A stretch of 39,213 nt of DNA from Pirellula staleyi DSM 6068 (GTDB lineage: Bacteria; Planctomycetota; Planctomycetia; Pirellulales; Pirellulaceae). The DNA lies in the NCBI GenBank assembly GCA_945870455.1, contig CAMBSL010000026.1, forward strand, positions 1 to 39,213, in the 5' to 3' direction. Below the pieces are notes generated by a model that saw only the letters and a program-made list of their open reading frames with translations, did no database searches and had not been told where the DNA came from. Every line of letters starts with the position of its first letter. Position 1 is the stretch's first letter. Below are positions 23,171-31,953 of this stretch, piece after piece. Both the position numbers and the translations under genes were made by a program.

Positions 23171-24649
23171 CTAGGCCAGGGTTTCGATCCCCAATTTCTT
23201 CATTTTCTTGTAGAGCGTTGTTCGATTGATTCCTAGTTGGTCGGCAGTGATGTTTCGGTTCCAATCGTTTGCCTTGAGTACTTGCAGAATGATGCAGCGT
23301 TCCGGACCTTCCAACGCTTCGCTCAATGTTTGTTTCGCAATGGACGATCGATTTATCTCGAACGAATCGCTCGGCGAGATCGAAGAAAGCGAGGAAAGCG
23401 ATGAAAACGGATGGATCGTGTTGGATTGCATGGGCAATGCTGTTGTCTGGCCGTGACCATGGATCGAGGGGGGCAAGACGTCGACGTCAATACTATTTGT
23501 TTTGGTTAGCAAAACAGATCTCTGAATTGCATTTTCCAGTTCTCGGATGTTTCCTGGCCACGCGTAGGTGAGCATTGCGTTCATCGCCGATGTCGAGAAA
23601 CCTTGAACGTCGCGTGAGTATTCGGTACACGCACAACGCAAGAAGTGATCGGCTAGCAGCGGAATATCATCCGGTCGCTCGCGAAGGGATGGTAACTCAA
23701 TGTGGATGACGTTGATTCGGTAGAAAAGATCTTGTCGAAATCGCCCCTCGGCTATGGCGGACTGAAGATTCTCGTTCGTCGCGAGAATCGCTCTCACATC
23801 GACGGAAACCGTCTCAGTTCCACCGAGTGGTTCGAACTGAAGTTCCTGAAGTACGCGGAGCAATTTCACTTGAAGAGCCTGGCTGGCCGTCCCGATTTCG
23901 TCCAAAAAAATCGAACCTTTGTCGGACTGTTGAAATTTACCGATTTTGTTTTGCGTCGCGCCAGTGAAGGAACCGGCCATGTGCCCGAACAGTTCGCTTT
24001 CAAGAAGGTTATCGGGTAAAGCGCCACAGGCAACTTCGACGAACGGCGCATTTCGACGAGCCGATTTCTTGTGAATGGCTCGCGCGATCTTACTCTTTCC
24101 CGTGCCGTTTTCGCCCGTGATCAAAATCGTGGCTCGCGAGTCTGCAACGTTTTCGATCATTTCAAAAATTTTGAGCATACGCCGGTCGTGACTCACGAAG
24201 CTTTCTAAACGAAAACTTCGATCGAGGGCTTCCTTGAGCCTAGCATTTTCTTCGCTGATGCTCTTTTGTTTGAGCGCTCGCTGGATCGCAGTCTGAAGTT
24301 CATCGTCGATAATCGGCTTGGTGAGCATCTCAAATGCCCCTGCGGCGATCGAGTCTCGGGCAGCGTCCGGGCCAGCGTAGCCAGTCATCATCACGATCGG
24401 CAGCTCGGGGAATCGTTTCCTGGCTTTCCGTAGCAAATTCATCCCGTCTCCATCGTCAAATCGGACGTCGGACAATAAGAGATCGAACGATTCACGGGCA
24501 AGATATTTGGTCGTTTCCTCGATACTGCCCGCCGTTTGGACCGAGTAGCCCTCGCTCGCAAGCCAATCGGCCATCGATTCGAGCAGCCAACGATCATCGT
24601 CAGCGACTAGGAGCCGGGCTTTGGTTTCTTTACGTTGAGTTGTTGGCAT
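23171..24649 (-). CDS. NtrC-family response regulator, sigma-54-dependent
   Basis: A 492-residue regulator: a receiver domain with acidic DDD (17-19), phosphoacceptor Asp61 in LLSDVRF, Thr89 and Lys111; an AAA domain with Walker A GENGTGKS (179-186) and Walker B IFLDEIG; and a Fis-type helix-turn-helix near 464-487. The sigma-54 contact loop reads GSFTGA (226-231) instead of the usual GAFTGA, keeping the key Phe and Thr. A serine-rich linker (SSLSSLSSISPSDS) precedes the DNA-binding domain. The start is ATG 24649. No histidine kinase gene is nearby, so the partner is probably elsewhere. It diverges from the ABC-like gene and may regulate it; that is inference from position. Confidence 0.9.
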   Translation of the reverse strand: MPTTQRKETKARLLVADDDRWLLESMADWLASEGYSVQTAGSIEETTKYLARESFDLLLSDVRFDDGDGMNLLRKARKRFPELPIVMMTGYAGPDAARDSIAAGAFEMLTKPIIDDELQTAIQRALKQKSISEENARLKEALDRSFRLESFVSHDRRMLKIFEMIENVADSRATILITGENGTGKSKIARAIHKKSARRNAPFVEVACGALPDNLLESELFGHMAGSFTGATQNKIGKFQQSDKGSIFLDEIGTASQALQVKLLRVLQELQFEPLGGTETVSVDVRAILATNENLQSAIAEGRFRQDLFYRINVIHIELPSLRERPDDIPLLADHFLRCACTEYSRDVQGFSTSAMNAMLTYAWPGNIRELENAIQRSVLLTKTNSIDVDVLPPSIHGHGQTTALPMQSNTIHPFSSLSSLSSISPSDSFEINRSSIAKQTLSEALEGPERCIILQVLKANDWNRNITADQLGINRTTLYKKMKKLGIETLA

Positions 24650-24975
24650 TTAAGTAGTCACTAAGTCCAGAAGCGCGCGAGTCAAAATGGTTGATGGAAG
24701 TCCAGCTACGACAGTTGTTGCATTTCAGAATCACAAACTGCTGTCATTCGTTCGTTTTGGAAACATAGGTTGACTTTTCGCAACGTGACGCCGGATTGAT
24801 ATGTTTCTTACCAACTACAACGGCTTCGGAGCGTGATTGGCATTGATGCAACGACAAAATCGATAAAATCGGACTCATTCTTCGCAAACGCAGGTTGCAC
24901 ATGGAATATCCTAGAGAGGGTTGGATGCACACAGGTTTGTCTTTTCGGTTGACCCGTTTTTGGAGAGTTTAGATT
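24650..24975. other. Divergent intergenic region, no gene seen
   Basis: The 326 bases between the NtrC-type regulator and the ABC-like gene contain no supported gene. I looked for a sigma-54 promoter (TGGC-N8-TTGC type). The nearest candidate near 24837 has the wrong spacing, and TTGACT at 24770 has no -10 box at proper distance. GGAGAG at 24962-24967 is the ribosome site for the ABC-like gene. Confidence 0.4.
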
Positions 24976-26832
24976 TTGTCATCACAGATTTGGCAGCGGT
25001 TGATGAGGCAGATCAAGGCTCCGGAAACCTTGTGGGCCGTATGGGTGTTCGGGACCCTTGCGGGCGTACTGATACCTTTGTTGCTTGTCATGGGAGGGAT
25101 GCTCATTCAGTTATTGCTGGAAGGACAGCAAGGACTTGCTCTCAATTCCTCGAGTCCCTTGCCCGAACAGCTTACGGTCGGAGCATTTTTTAACCTGCCC
25201 ACGGTTTGGCTGAACACCGGCGGAAGCGCTCTCCGCGGGGTTTTAGGTATCGTGGTTTTAGTTGTGATCATCATCGCGCTTGAGTGCATCTCATTATTGA
25301 TTTGTTATCGAGCCGCCTTGCACACTTCGTTAGAGATTGCAGTTGAAGTGCAACGTAAGCTATTCGAAAAATCCAACGCTTTAGCGATTGAACAAGGATT
25401 GTCGGGGCAGCAAGAAGCCTTGAGAGACATGATGTTTATCCACGTTCCTCAAACGCGCGAAAATGCCAGTCAATGGTACCGCGTGTTTCCAAGGCATCTT
25501 GTCCAGTCGTTGCTACTGATCGCATTGGCTTGTTCCATTCAACTTTCGGTCACTGTGTTGGCGCTGGTTTGTGCGTTTGTGCTTTGGCTGCTTTTCAGCA
25601 ACTTGGATGTCACGCGTCGCAAGCGACGTCCAGTCTTGTTCGAACGAGCCCGAGAATCGAGCGAGCAGCTTGCCTACCTCTGCGAAACGGCTCCTTTGCT
25701 TGCATCCGTACACGATCAAGAAGATACCAAACTCAACTATGAGGGCCAATTGCATGCATATCGACAAACTCAATTACAGCTTTCCGACGGTGGTATCTGG
25801 AAATCTCCAACAATGCTCCTCGCAGGAACTTCGCTAGCCGCTTTTTTGATGGTTGTGATTTCGATTCGATTTCTGGACAGTTCCGGCAGCCTCCACTTTA
25901 GCGAACTTGCCACATTGTGCGCTGCGGTTGTGCTGTCGGTCGCAGGCATGCATCGATTTTCGCGCGCGGTTCGACGGTACAAATCAACCGAGCAAGCCGT
26001 GAATCAACTCGCTACCTACCTTGAACAACCCACGTTGGACAAGAGCAGCCTCAGACGCGCTCAGTCTGTCGACATGCTTCGTCAAATTGAATTGGATCAT
26101 GTGACGATTCGAAACAGTTCGGGCCGGAAACTGCTCGAGGACATTTCGGCGACAATACGATCCGGTGACTTAACAGCCATTGTGGCAAGCGAGTCCGTTC
26201 AAGCAAGCGCATTCGCCGAACTGATTTTGGGATTTGGTCGACCGGCGAGTGGACGCATCCTGATTGACGATCTGGATTCCACTGATGTCGATCCAACCAT
26301 CTTTCGAAGGTCGTCTTTATGGGTCGCTGCCCGAGGTCCATTGGTACATGGCACGTTGGAGGAAAACCTGTGGGCCGGCGTCGACCACGATGCGACGGTT
26401 GATTTGATGTCCTTTGCAAAAACGATGCATGTCTCCGAAGCGATTCTGAATCTTCCTGACGGTTTGATGACGTTGGTCACACCCAACGAAGATCGCATCG
26501 TGCCGGATTATCTGTTCCGGTTAGGGTTGACGCGAGGGCTGATCAAAAAGCCTCAATTGATTGTGGCACAAGAACCAGAGCTGCGAGTCAAGGCATCGAC
26601 CGAGGCCGAAACGCTCTCTGCAATGCTTCAGCTCAAGTCGACGACGACCATGCTAGTCGTATTGGCAGAACGTCTGTCAACTCTGCGAGCAGCAGACCAG
26701 ATTATCGTGCTTCACGAACATCGCATCGCTGCTGTCGGTACTCACTCCGATCTCTTGGAGCAAAGCGAGATCTATCGCCACCTTAACTACATCCAGTTCT
26801 CACCTTTCAGTGAATCGGTGCAACCCAACTAG
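24976..26832 (+). CDS. ABC-exporter-like protein with degenerate nucleotide-binding domain
   Basis: The 618-residue layout is that of a half-size ABC exporter: about five or six membrane helices (residues ~19-47, 88-112, 173-207, 280-326), then a nucleotide-binding domain from ~370. The start is TTG 24976 with GGAGAG eight bases upstream; ATG 25003 is an alternative. The NBD aligns along its length (GTLEENLWAG, ERLSTLRAADQIIVL, GTHSDLL) but its catalytic motifs are gone. The Walker A position reads VASESVQASA (403-412, Lys to Ala), the Q-loop Gln is Ala452, the LSGGQ position is IVPDY (508-512), Walker B Asp is Gln532 (Glu533 kept), and the H-loop His is Glu565. The frame is intact, so this is probably a functional non-ATPase rather than a fresh pseudogene. 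It may need an active partner. Substrate is unknown. Confidence 0.8.
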   Translation: MSSQIWQRLMRQIKAPETLWAVWVFGTLAGVLIPLLLVMGGMLIQLLLEGQQGLALNSSSPLPEQLTVGAFFNLPTVWLNTGGSALRGVLGIVVLVVIIIALECISLLICYRAALHTSLEIAVEVQRKLFEKSNALAIEQGLSGQQEALRDMMFIHVPQTRENASQWYRVFPRHLVQSLLLIALACSIQLSVTVLALVCAFVLWLLFSNLDVTRRKRRPVLFERARESSEQLAYLCETAPLLASVHDQEDTKLNYEGQLHAYRQTQLQLSDGGIWKSPTMLLAGTSLAAFLMVVISIRFLDSSGSLHFSELATLCAAVVLSVAGMHRFSRAVRRYKSTEQAVNQLATYLEQPTLDKSSLRRAQSVDMLRQIELDHVTIRNSSGRKLLEDISATIRSGDLTAIVASESVQASAFAELILGFGRPASGRILIDDLDSTDVDPTIFRRSSLWVAARGPLVHGTLEENLWAGVDHDATVDLMSFAKTMHVSEAILNLPDGLMTLVTPNEDRIVPDYLFRLGLTRGLIKKPQLIVAQEPELRVKASTEAETLSAMLQLKSTTTMLVVLAERLSTLRAADQIIVLHEHRIAAVGTHSDLLEQSEIYRHLNYIQFSPFSESVQPN

Positions 26833-26885
26833 TGGTCCGATTCGAATACGACACAAGCTGACCTGTGGATTGTTGTGCTGCCTGG

Positions 26886-28013
26886 CTACATTCGGCCACG
26901 CCACTTTGTTGTTAGGCCGAGCTGTTTGCGGAACAAGGCAACCCATTGCAGGGATACAAACCAAAGAGTTCCAATTGGGTGGACCAACGCTCCAAAGGGC
27001 GACTGCTTAAAGCGTATGCACGCAATCATACGCGGCACGTACGAAATCAAGGTTGCAATGGCCAGCAGTGTGAGAGGGAACCACGAGATGCCGAGAACCA
27101 AACCGATCAACAGCGACAAACCAGGCAGCACCGAACCTCCCAATAGCAGGATGGAAAAGGGGACGATGAGCTTGGGGTTTGCAATCCCCTCCGTCGCGTT
27201 CTTGAGCAGGCCGTTGCACACCTGAGTCGTTGAGGTGTACATGCGACAACGGGCAATATCGCTCGCGTCGAATACATCCGTACGGAATCCCGCTTTTCGA
27301 AAAGCCCTTGGCAATTGAATTCCATCGTGGCGCGAGGACTTGATCGCCGCATGCCCACCTGATTGGATATATGCCTCTTTTTCTGCGAGAAAAAGCTGGC
27401 CACAACCTGCGGCAAGCCCCAATCCGAGTGTAGAACGCATGCGCTCGATCGGTAAATAACCCAGCAAGACGTAGTGCATCAGCGGGATCAACATTTTTTC
27501 GGCGACCGTACCGGTCTCTTGCATTGGAAAACCACTTATGAGTGGAGCTTGTCTTAGCTGTTGCTCGGCCACGCAGCGACCGATGGCGTCGCTCGAAAGT
27601 CGAACGTCCGCGTCGAGAAACAACAGCCGATCAAAGCTGGCCGCATTCGCTAGTTGCCAACAAGCGTGTTGCTTGCCGTTCCAGCCCTCTGGCAATGTCC
27701 CGGAACGCAACAGCTTGACTCGCGGGTCGCACGATGCAAACGATTGAACAATATTGGCCGTCTGATCTTCGGAATGGTCATCCAAAACCAAGACTTCGAA
27801 TTCCGGATGAGCCGAAGACAGGACCGTTTCGAGCGCAGGGCCAATACTAACGGCTTCATTCCTGGCGGGAATCAACACACTCACTTGGATTGTCTTGCTC
27901 AACGAGAGCAAACCCAAATCGTTCGAAGGTGGCAAGAACTGTGTTCCATTTTTCAGGAACATGAGCACAGGCAACAGGGCGATCAGCAGGATAAGAACGG
28001 AGTAGAAAATCAT
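26886..28013 (-). CDS. Membrane glycosyltransferase, GT2 family (CrtQ/HpnB-like)
   Basis: A 375-residue GT-A glycosyltransferase with an N-terminal membrane anchor (residues ~2-20) and a C-terminal hydrophobic region (~285-340). The catalytic part starts VSVLIPARNEAVSIGPALE, then VLVLDDHSEDQT, the GWNGKQHACWQLA segment typical of the CrtQ/HpnB group, LLFLDADVRLS with the metal-binding DAD, and later GQLFLAEKEAY and QLPRAF (Q-x-x-R-x-F, a variant of QxxRW). Relatives act on carotenoid or hopanoid lipids, but the lipid here is unknown. The start is ATG 28013. It lies 18 bases after the epimerase gene, so the pair forms an operon that probably makes and transfers a sugar. Confidence 0.85.
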   Translation of the reverse strand: MIFYSVLILLIALLPVLMFLKNGTQFLPPSNDLGLLSLSKTIQVSVLIPARNEAVSIGPALETVLSSAHPEFEVLVLDDHSEDQTANIVQSFASCDPRVKLLRSGTLPEGWNGKQHACWQLANAASFDRLLFLDADVRLSSDAIGRCVAEQQLRQAPLISGFPMQETGTVAEKMLIPLMHYVLLGYLPIERMRSTLGLGLAAGCGQLFLAEKEAYIQSGGHAAIKSSRHDGIQLPRAFRKAGFRTDVFDASDIARCRMYTSTTQVCNGLLKNATEGIANPKLIVPFSILLLGGSVLPGLSLLIGLVLGISWFPLTLLAIATLISYVPRMIACIRFKQSPFGALVHPIGTLWFVSLQWVALFRKQLGLTTKWRGRM

Positions 28014-28031
28014 GTAATGTCTTAAATTGTT

Positions 28032-28970
28032 TTATCGCGTGGTATCTCGATAGTAGGCGATCGTCCTTTTAATACCTTCTTCGAGCCGAACTTGGGGTTC
28101 GTAGCCGAGCAGTTTTCGAGCCAAACTAATATCAGCTAGGCTATCTCGAACATCGCCTACGCGTGCCGGTTGAAAGTCAGTTTCAACCGGCTTGCCAAGC
28201 AACTGGCTCAAGATTTTGAGAAGCTGCAAGAGGGTCGTTTGACCTCCGTCGGCAACGTTGATAACTCGTCCACCGATATTTGGGCGTTCCGCAGCCAATA
28301 GATTTCCATGTACGACATTGGAGACGTAAGTGAAGTCGCGAGACTGGAGTCCATCACCAAAGATGATAGGACGTTTGCCCATCAGGATTCGGCTAACGAA
28401 CAGTGGGATGACCGCGGAATAGGGGCTGTCTGGATCTTGTCTCGGGCCGAAGACGTTAAAGTAGCGTATACCAACTGTCTCCAATCCAAAACTATGAAAG
28501 TAGGCTTGGCAGTAGTATTCGCCAGCAAGTTTTGCAACCGCGTAAGGAGAGAGCGGCATGGGTAAATCGGTTTCGCGTTTCGACGAAGTCGGTTGGTCGC
28601 CGTATGCGCTGCTGCTAGCTGCATAGACAAATCGCTTCACTCCCGCTTGAACGCTCTGATGGAGCATGTTGAGCGTGCCCGTCGCGCAGGCTTGGTGAGT
28701 CTCGAGAGGACGCTCCAGCGACAGCGGGACCGATGCGAGTGCAGCTTGATGAAAGACGCGTTCGATACCGGACAATGCCTCGCGAACGGCGATGATGTCG
28801 CAAATGTTCCCTTCCACAAACTCAATCCGGTCGGAAACTTCTTCAAGGTTTTTCCGATTGCCTGTGCAAAGATTGTCGATCACCCGGACTTGGTGGCCGG
28901 CATCCAACAGCCCACGTACAATATGCGAGCCGATGAAGCCTGCTCCACCGGTGACTAAACAACGAACCAT
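28032..28970 (-). CDS. NAD-dependent sugar epimerase (UDP-GlcNAc/glucose 4-epimerase-like)
   Basis: A 312-residue extended short-chain dehydrogenase. The Rossmann motif TGGAGFIGSH is at residues 7-16, followed by VIDNLCTGNRKNL, which binds NAD. The catalytic triad region has SSSAYG and the Y-x3-K motif in YAVAK, and the substrate loop has GIRYFNVFGPRQDPDSPYSA. This matches UDP-sugar 4-epimerases of the WbpP/GalE-like type; 4,6-dehydratases or decarboxylases of the same fold are less likely from these motifs. It would supply a nucleotide sugar to the adjacent GT2 enzyme. The start is ATG 28970, and the upstream gap contains a MITE-like repeat. Confidence 0.88.
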   Translation of the reverse strand: MVRCLVTGGAGFIGSHIVRGLLDAGHQVRVIDNLCTGNRKNLEEVSDRIEFVEGNICDIIAVREALSGIERVFHQAALASVPLSLERPLETHQACATGTLNMLHQSVQAGVKRFVYAASSSAYGDQPTSSKRETDLPMPLSPYAVAKLAGEYYCQAYFHSFGLETVGIRYFNVFGPRQDPDSPYSAVIPLFVSRILMGKRPIIFGDGLQSRDFTYVSNVVHGNLLAAERPNIGGRVINVADGGQTTLLQLLKILSQLLGKPVETDFQPARVGDVRDSLADISLARKLLGYEPQVRLEEGIKRTIAYYRDTTR

Positions 28971-29093
28971 AGCGTACTTTCATCGTCAGAATTTGGGAGT
29001 TGAGCCGCGATGCGTTCTCACGTTAGCAGAATTGTCCAAAGTCTATTGCACGCCCGGCCCGAACGCAAACGCACGCAGGCTAACGAGACGTAG

Positions 29094-29201
29094 CCGCCAA
29101 TAGTAGCAGGCACGCTCCGCCGTGCCGTTCGCAGTCAGGCTTTTGCCAGGATTCCAGGTGGACGGCACATGGAATGTGCCTACTACTTTGACTTTTGTCG
29201 G
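29094..29201 (+). mobile_element. MITE-like palindromic element, copy A
   Basis: About 108 bases that match, in reverse orientation, the element at 34605-34716. Shared internal palindromes are GGCACATGGAATGTGCC and a GGCACG-rich hairpin. The right terminus CTTTTGTCGG (29192-29201) is preserved, while the left terminus CCGCCAATAG has diverged from CCGACAAAAG. It contains no gene and lies between the epimerase and the BY-kinase-like gene. Confidence 0.75.
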
Positions 29202-29220
29202 CTGTATCTAACGAGGGCAT

Positions 29221-29973
29221 TCAGCCTGCGAGCGACCTCGGTAAATGCTCAAGTGCCCACGCACCGATGATTTTGATTCTTTGGTTTTGCAGTTTTTTGA
29301 GAATTAGGATTGTGCTTCGTGCGTCCGATGTGGCAAGCATTTGAATCACAACGCCATTGCAAAGTCTGCCCATGCGCGACATGGCTGGAGAGCCTGCGTC
29401 ACCCAAGTCGAACAAAATGAGTCCAAACTCTTGTTTCCATTCGAGCAGGTCGGCGAGTTGGCAATTCCAACGCCTTTTTTCTTCTTTCGAATCTCCGAAA
29501 CCCGCCCAATGGACTTGGGCGTAAGCCCCATCTTGCACGAGTCCTTTCGAGATTGCAATCTCATGTTCCGGCGTACCGGATCGAAGTCGTACGACAAGAG
29601 TGTTTCGGCTGGTTTTCTGTCCGCAGCGAAGAGCGACGTCCGAAACGATTCGTTCTACGAGCGCAGGGTCACAGAATCCCGTTGTACCGAGCCCGAGCAA
29701 GTAAGGCTTCGTCTTCAGAATACTTGCAATAATCTCATCGACTGGCAAATGCACGAGCGGCGGTGACAAGTTCTCTCGTGGCTCAGCCGTGACAGTGACA
29801 ATGTCTGGTACGCTTGTTTTCGAGCTCAACCCATTTTTGACGCGATCGAGTGGGACATCGATTGCTTTCGGAAGCACTTGAAGCGAAACTGGTTCTATCT
29901 CCATTTCCATTCGATACCGATCTAGCGTCGAAATCCATCCACCGATTCGTGACTTGGGGTCGTTGAGATTCAT
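29221..29973 (-). CDS. Degenerate BY-kinase/MinD-like protein
   Basis: A 250-residue protein whose C-terminal half resembles the P-loop domain of bacterial tyrosine kinases (CpsD/Wze type): FGLILFDLGDAG in the Walker B place, then CNGVVIQMLATSDARS and IKIIGAWALEHLP. The Walker A place reads LLGLGTTGFCDPALVER and lacks the GxxGxGKS/T lysine. No tyrosine cluster is present at the C-terminus. It is probably a pseudo-ATPase of this family. Its ATG at 29973 overlaps the stop of the ExeA-like gene by four bases (ATGA), so the two are translated together and probably interact. A role in exopolysaccharide export or its control is inferred from the glycosyltransferase and epimerase downstream. Confidence 0.6.
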   Translation of the reverse strand: MNLNDPKSRIGGWISTLDRYRMEMEIEPVSLQVLPKAIDVPLDRVKNGLSSKTSVPDIVTVTAEPRENLSPPLVHLPVDEIIASILKTKPYLLGLGTTGFCDPALVERIVSDVALRCGQKTSRNTLVVRLRSGTPEHEIAISKGLVQDGAYAQVHWAGFGDSKEEKRRWNCQLADLLEWKQEFGLILFDLGDAGSPAMSRMGRLCNGVVIQMLATSDARSTILILKKLQNQRIKIIGAWALEHLPRSLAG

Positions 29974-31838
29974 GAGTTTCTCAATTTGGTAAAGAGCTTC
30001 GCGTATGGATGCAACACGGCTCGGCTCCTACCTTCAGTCGCTTGCTGAGTCTCGCCTTGATTGGATGCCAGATCGTCTTCGATCACAAGCAGATCCCGAT
30101 CGTCGCTCATGGTAGAACGCGCACTTAGCGAATCGGAATTCGATTGTGCTGACTCGAATCCATCTGAGCTGTTTCGTAGGCCCGAGAACGAGATTACGTC
30201 GGGTTGAGCTTGATGCGCGGGCCATTGAATATCATAGCGATTCTGATCGCCATTCGATTCGAACGAAAACGCAGGTTGACCAGCAAACGCATCGATTGAG
30301 GTGCCAGGATCAAAGCTCATCGCACTCATGTTGAGCCCGGACACTAACTCACGCATTTCCTCCTCGATTTGTCGTTCGAGACTCAGTGCCTGTTCAGGCG
30401 AGATATTGGAGATCGGTTCGGAAAACTCGTATTCAGTAGGCCCACCCTCAAAGGACTTCGAGACGGGTGCACCAAAAGACTCCAAGAGTCGATTGCGTTG
30501 CGTCTCAACCGTTCCATTCAAGAACTCATTTGCTTCCTCAAGTTCAAAATGTTGAACCTGTTGGCTTGCATCGGCAACTGTGCCGAAGCTCGAAAGGTCA
30601 TGATTGAGATTGCCGAAGGACGCGCCCGAATAGGCTTGGTAGCTGCCTGATGTCTGAACTGGGATCGAAAACTCCTCGTCGAAGTCGCCCGCAAATACAT
30701 CTAAAAGGCTTTTGGTGGCAGGTTGTTGCATATTGATTGCTGGTAGCGCCAGCGAAGCCACTGCTCGAATTGCGGAAGTCTCGCTGGAGGGAGTATCCAG
30801 ATCGAATTCTTCGTCCAACTGTCCAAATTCAATGGCGGGTTGCGTAGCGGCAATCGCAATGTTGGGAATCGAGTTTCCGACCGGTTGCGAGGTCGCTCTC
30901 GAAACGTGGATTGGAACATCATTTACATTCGTATTGTTCGTATTGTTCGTATTGCTCGATGGATCTGCCAACGGGACAATCGTCGAAGCGGGTTTCGCGA
31001 TGGATTCCGGCTCACTCCAAGGATTCGGGAGTTGCTGGAGCATGCACCAAGCACGGCCAACCATCGCTGCTGAGACTGGCCGTTCTCGATCATTGCAAGC
31101 CAACAACAGCGATTGGTCGGCAAGCTGATCGATCAAACGTGGAATGCCATCGGAACCGCGGTAAATAGCATCGAGTGCATCGCGCGTCATCACGCTGGAA
31201 CTCGCAACTCCGCTCAGCTCGATCTTGTGAGTCACATACTGAGCCGTCTCTTGGATGCTCAGTGGGGTTAAATAGCAACGAGCCGCGAGTCGCTGATTCA
31301 TCGATTCCATGTGGGGATGCGATAGGCATTCCTCCAATCGCATCGTTCCGCACAGCACCAATCGAACACGGGGTACACCATTACCGACAACGTTCGTCAG
31401 CAGACGAAGCTCGTCGAGCAGCTTCATCGAAAGCGTTTGAGCCTCGTCGACGATTAAAACTAAGCCGTCGGTTGGGTTTTCGACGGATGGCTGAATACGA
31501 TTCATGAGGGTCAAACGGAGTTCACCCTCGGACATGTCTCGGTAAGGCATGCGCAACTCGAACAGCAGACTTTGCAGCAGTGCACGTCTTGTGATCAGTT
31601 GCGAGCTCGCCAGCATGACGACTTCGAAATTGCGATGGAAGTGTTCTGCGATTCGCAAGCAGCACATGGTCTTGCCCAAACCGGTACCACCGAAAATGGC
31701 GACAGGCCCTTCGCCGCGCTGAATCGCACGTGAAGTCGTCTGAAGGGTTTGTTCGATGCTAGTGGCTGGGAAATAGCGGTCGAGTGTGGATACGGCAAGA
31801 AAAGGCCGTTTGACAAATCCAAAAAATGACTCGTACAT
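29970..31838 (-). CDS. ExeA/GspA-like AAA ATPase with long acidic low-complexity tail
   Basis: A 622-residue protein. The N-terminal third is an ExeA-type AAA ATPase: FFGFVKRPFLAVSTLDRYFP at the start, Walker A GGTGLGKT (50-57), Walker B LVLIVDEAQ (126-134), a sensor region RVRLVLCGTMRLEE, and the lid segment GIPRLIDQLADQSLLLA. Such ATPases serve secretion or PEP-CTERM/exopolysaccharide systems. Beyond residue ~275 the protein turns into a disordered, acidic Ser/Asn-rich tail with an Asn-Thr repeat (NTNNTNNTN) and no transmembrane helix or peptidoglycan-binding domain, unlike ExeA. The start is ATG 31838. The stop overlaps the BY-kinase-like gene by four bases. Confidence 0.8.
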   Translation of the reverse strand: MYESFFGFVKRPFLAVSTLDRYFPATSIEQTLQTTSRAIQRGEGPVAIFGGTGLGKTMCCLRIAEHFHRNFEVVMLASSQLITRRALLQSLLFELRMPYRDMSEGELRLTLMNRIQPSVENPTDGLVLIVDEAQTLSMKLLDELRLLTNVVGNGVPRVRLVLCGTMRLEECLSHPHMESMNQRLAARCYLTPLSIQETAQYVTHKIELSGVASSSVMTRDALDAIYRGSDGIPRLIDQLADQSLLLACNDRERPVSAAMVGRAWCMLQQLPNPWSEPESIAKPASTIVPLADPSSNTNNTNNTNVNDVPIHVSRATSQPVGNSIPNIAIAATQPAIEFGQLDEEFDLDTPSSETSAIRAVASLALPAINMQQPATKSLLDVFAGDFDEEFSIPVQTSGSYQAYSGASFGNLNHDLSSFGTVADASQQVQHFELEEANEFLNGTVETQRNRLLESFGAPVSKSFEGGPTEYEFSEPISNISPEQALSLERQIEEEMRELVSGLNMSAMSFDPGTSIDAFAGQPAFSFESNGDQNRYDIQWPAHQAQPDVISFSGLRNSSDGFESAQSNSDSLSARSTMSDDRDLLVIEDDLASNQGETQQATEGRSRAVLHPYAKLFTKLRNS

Positions 31839-31953
31839 CCGTTCGGTTCCGTAATTGAAATGGCCTTTGCGAGCTTTAACCTGTAGTCGTTATATCGTCC
31901 GATTCGCCGCGAAGGCATGAGACTTATCGCTACAATCCGCAAAGATTACCGCT

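Noticed and set aside
24830-24855. Sigma-54 promoter upstream of the ABC-like gene
   Set aside because: TGGC and TGCA are present but the GG-to-GC spacing is 7, not 10.
24976-26832. Calling the ABC-like gene a pseudogene
   Set aside because: The frame is uninterrupted over 618 codons and has a good ribosome site, so loss of motifs alone does not prove decay.
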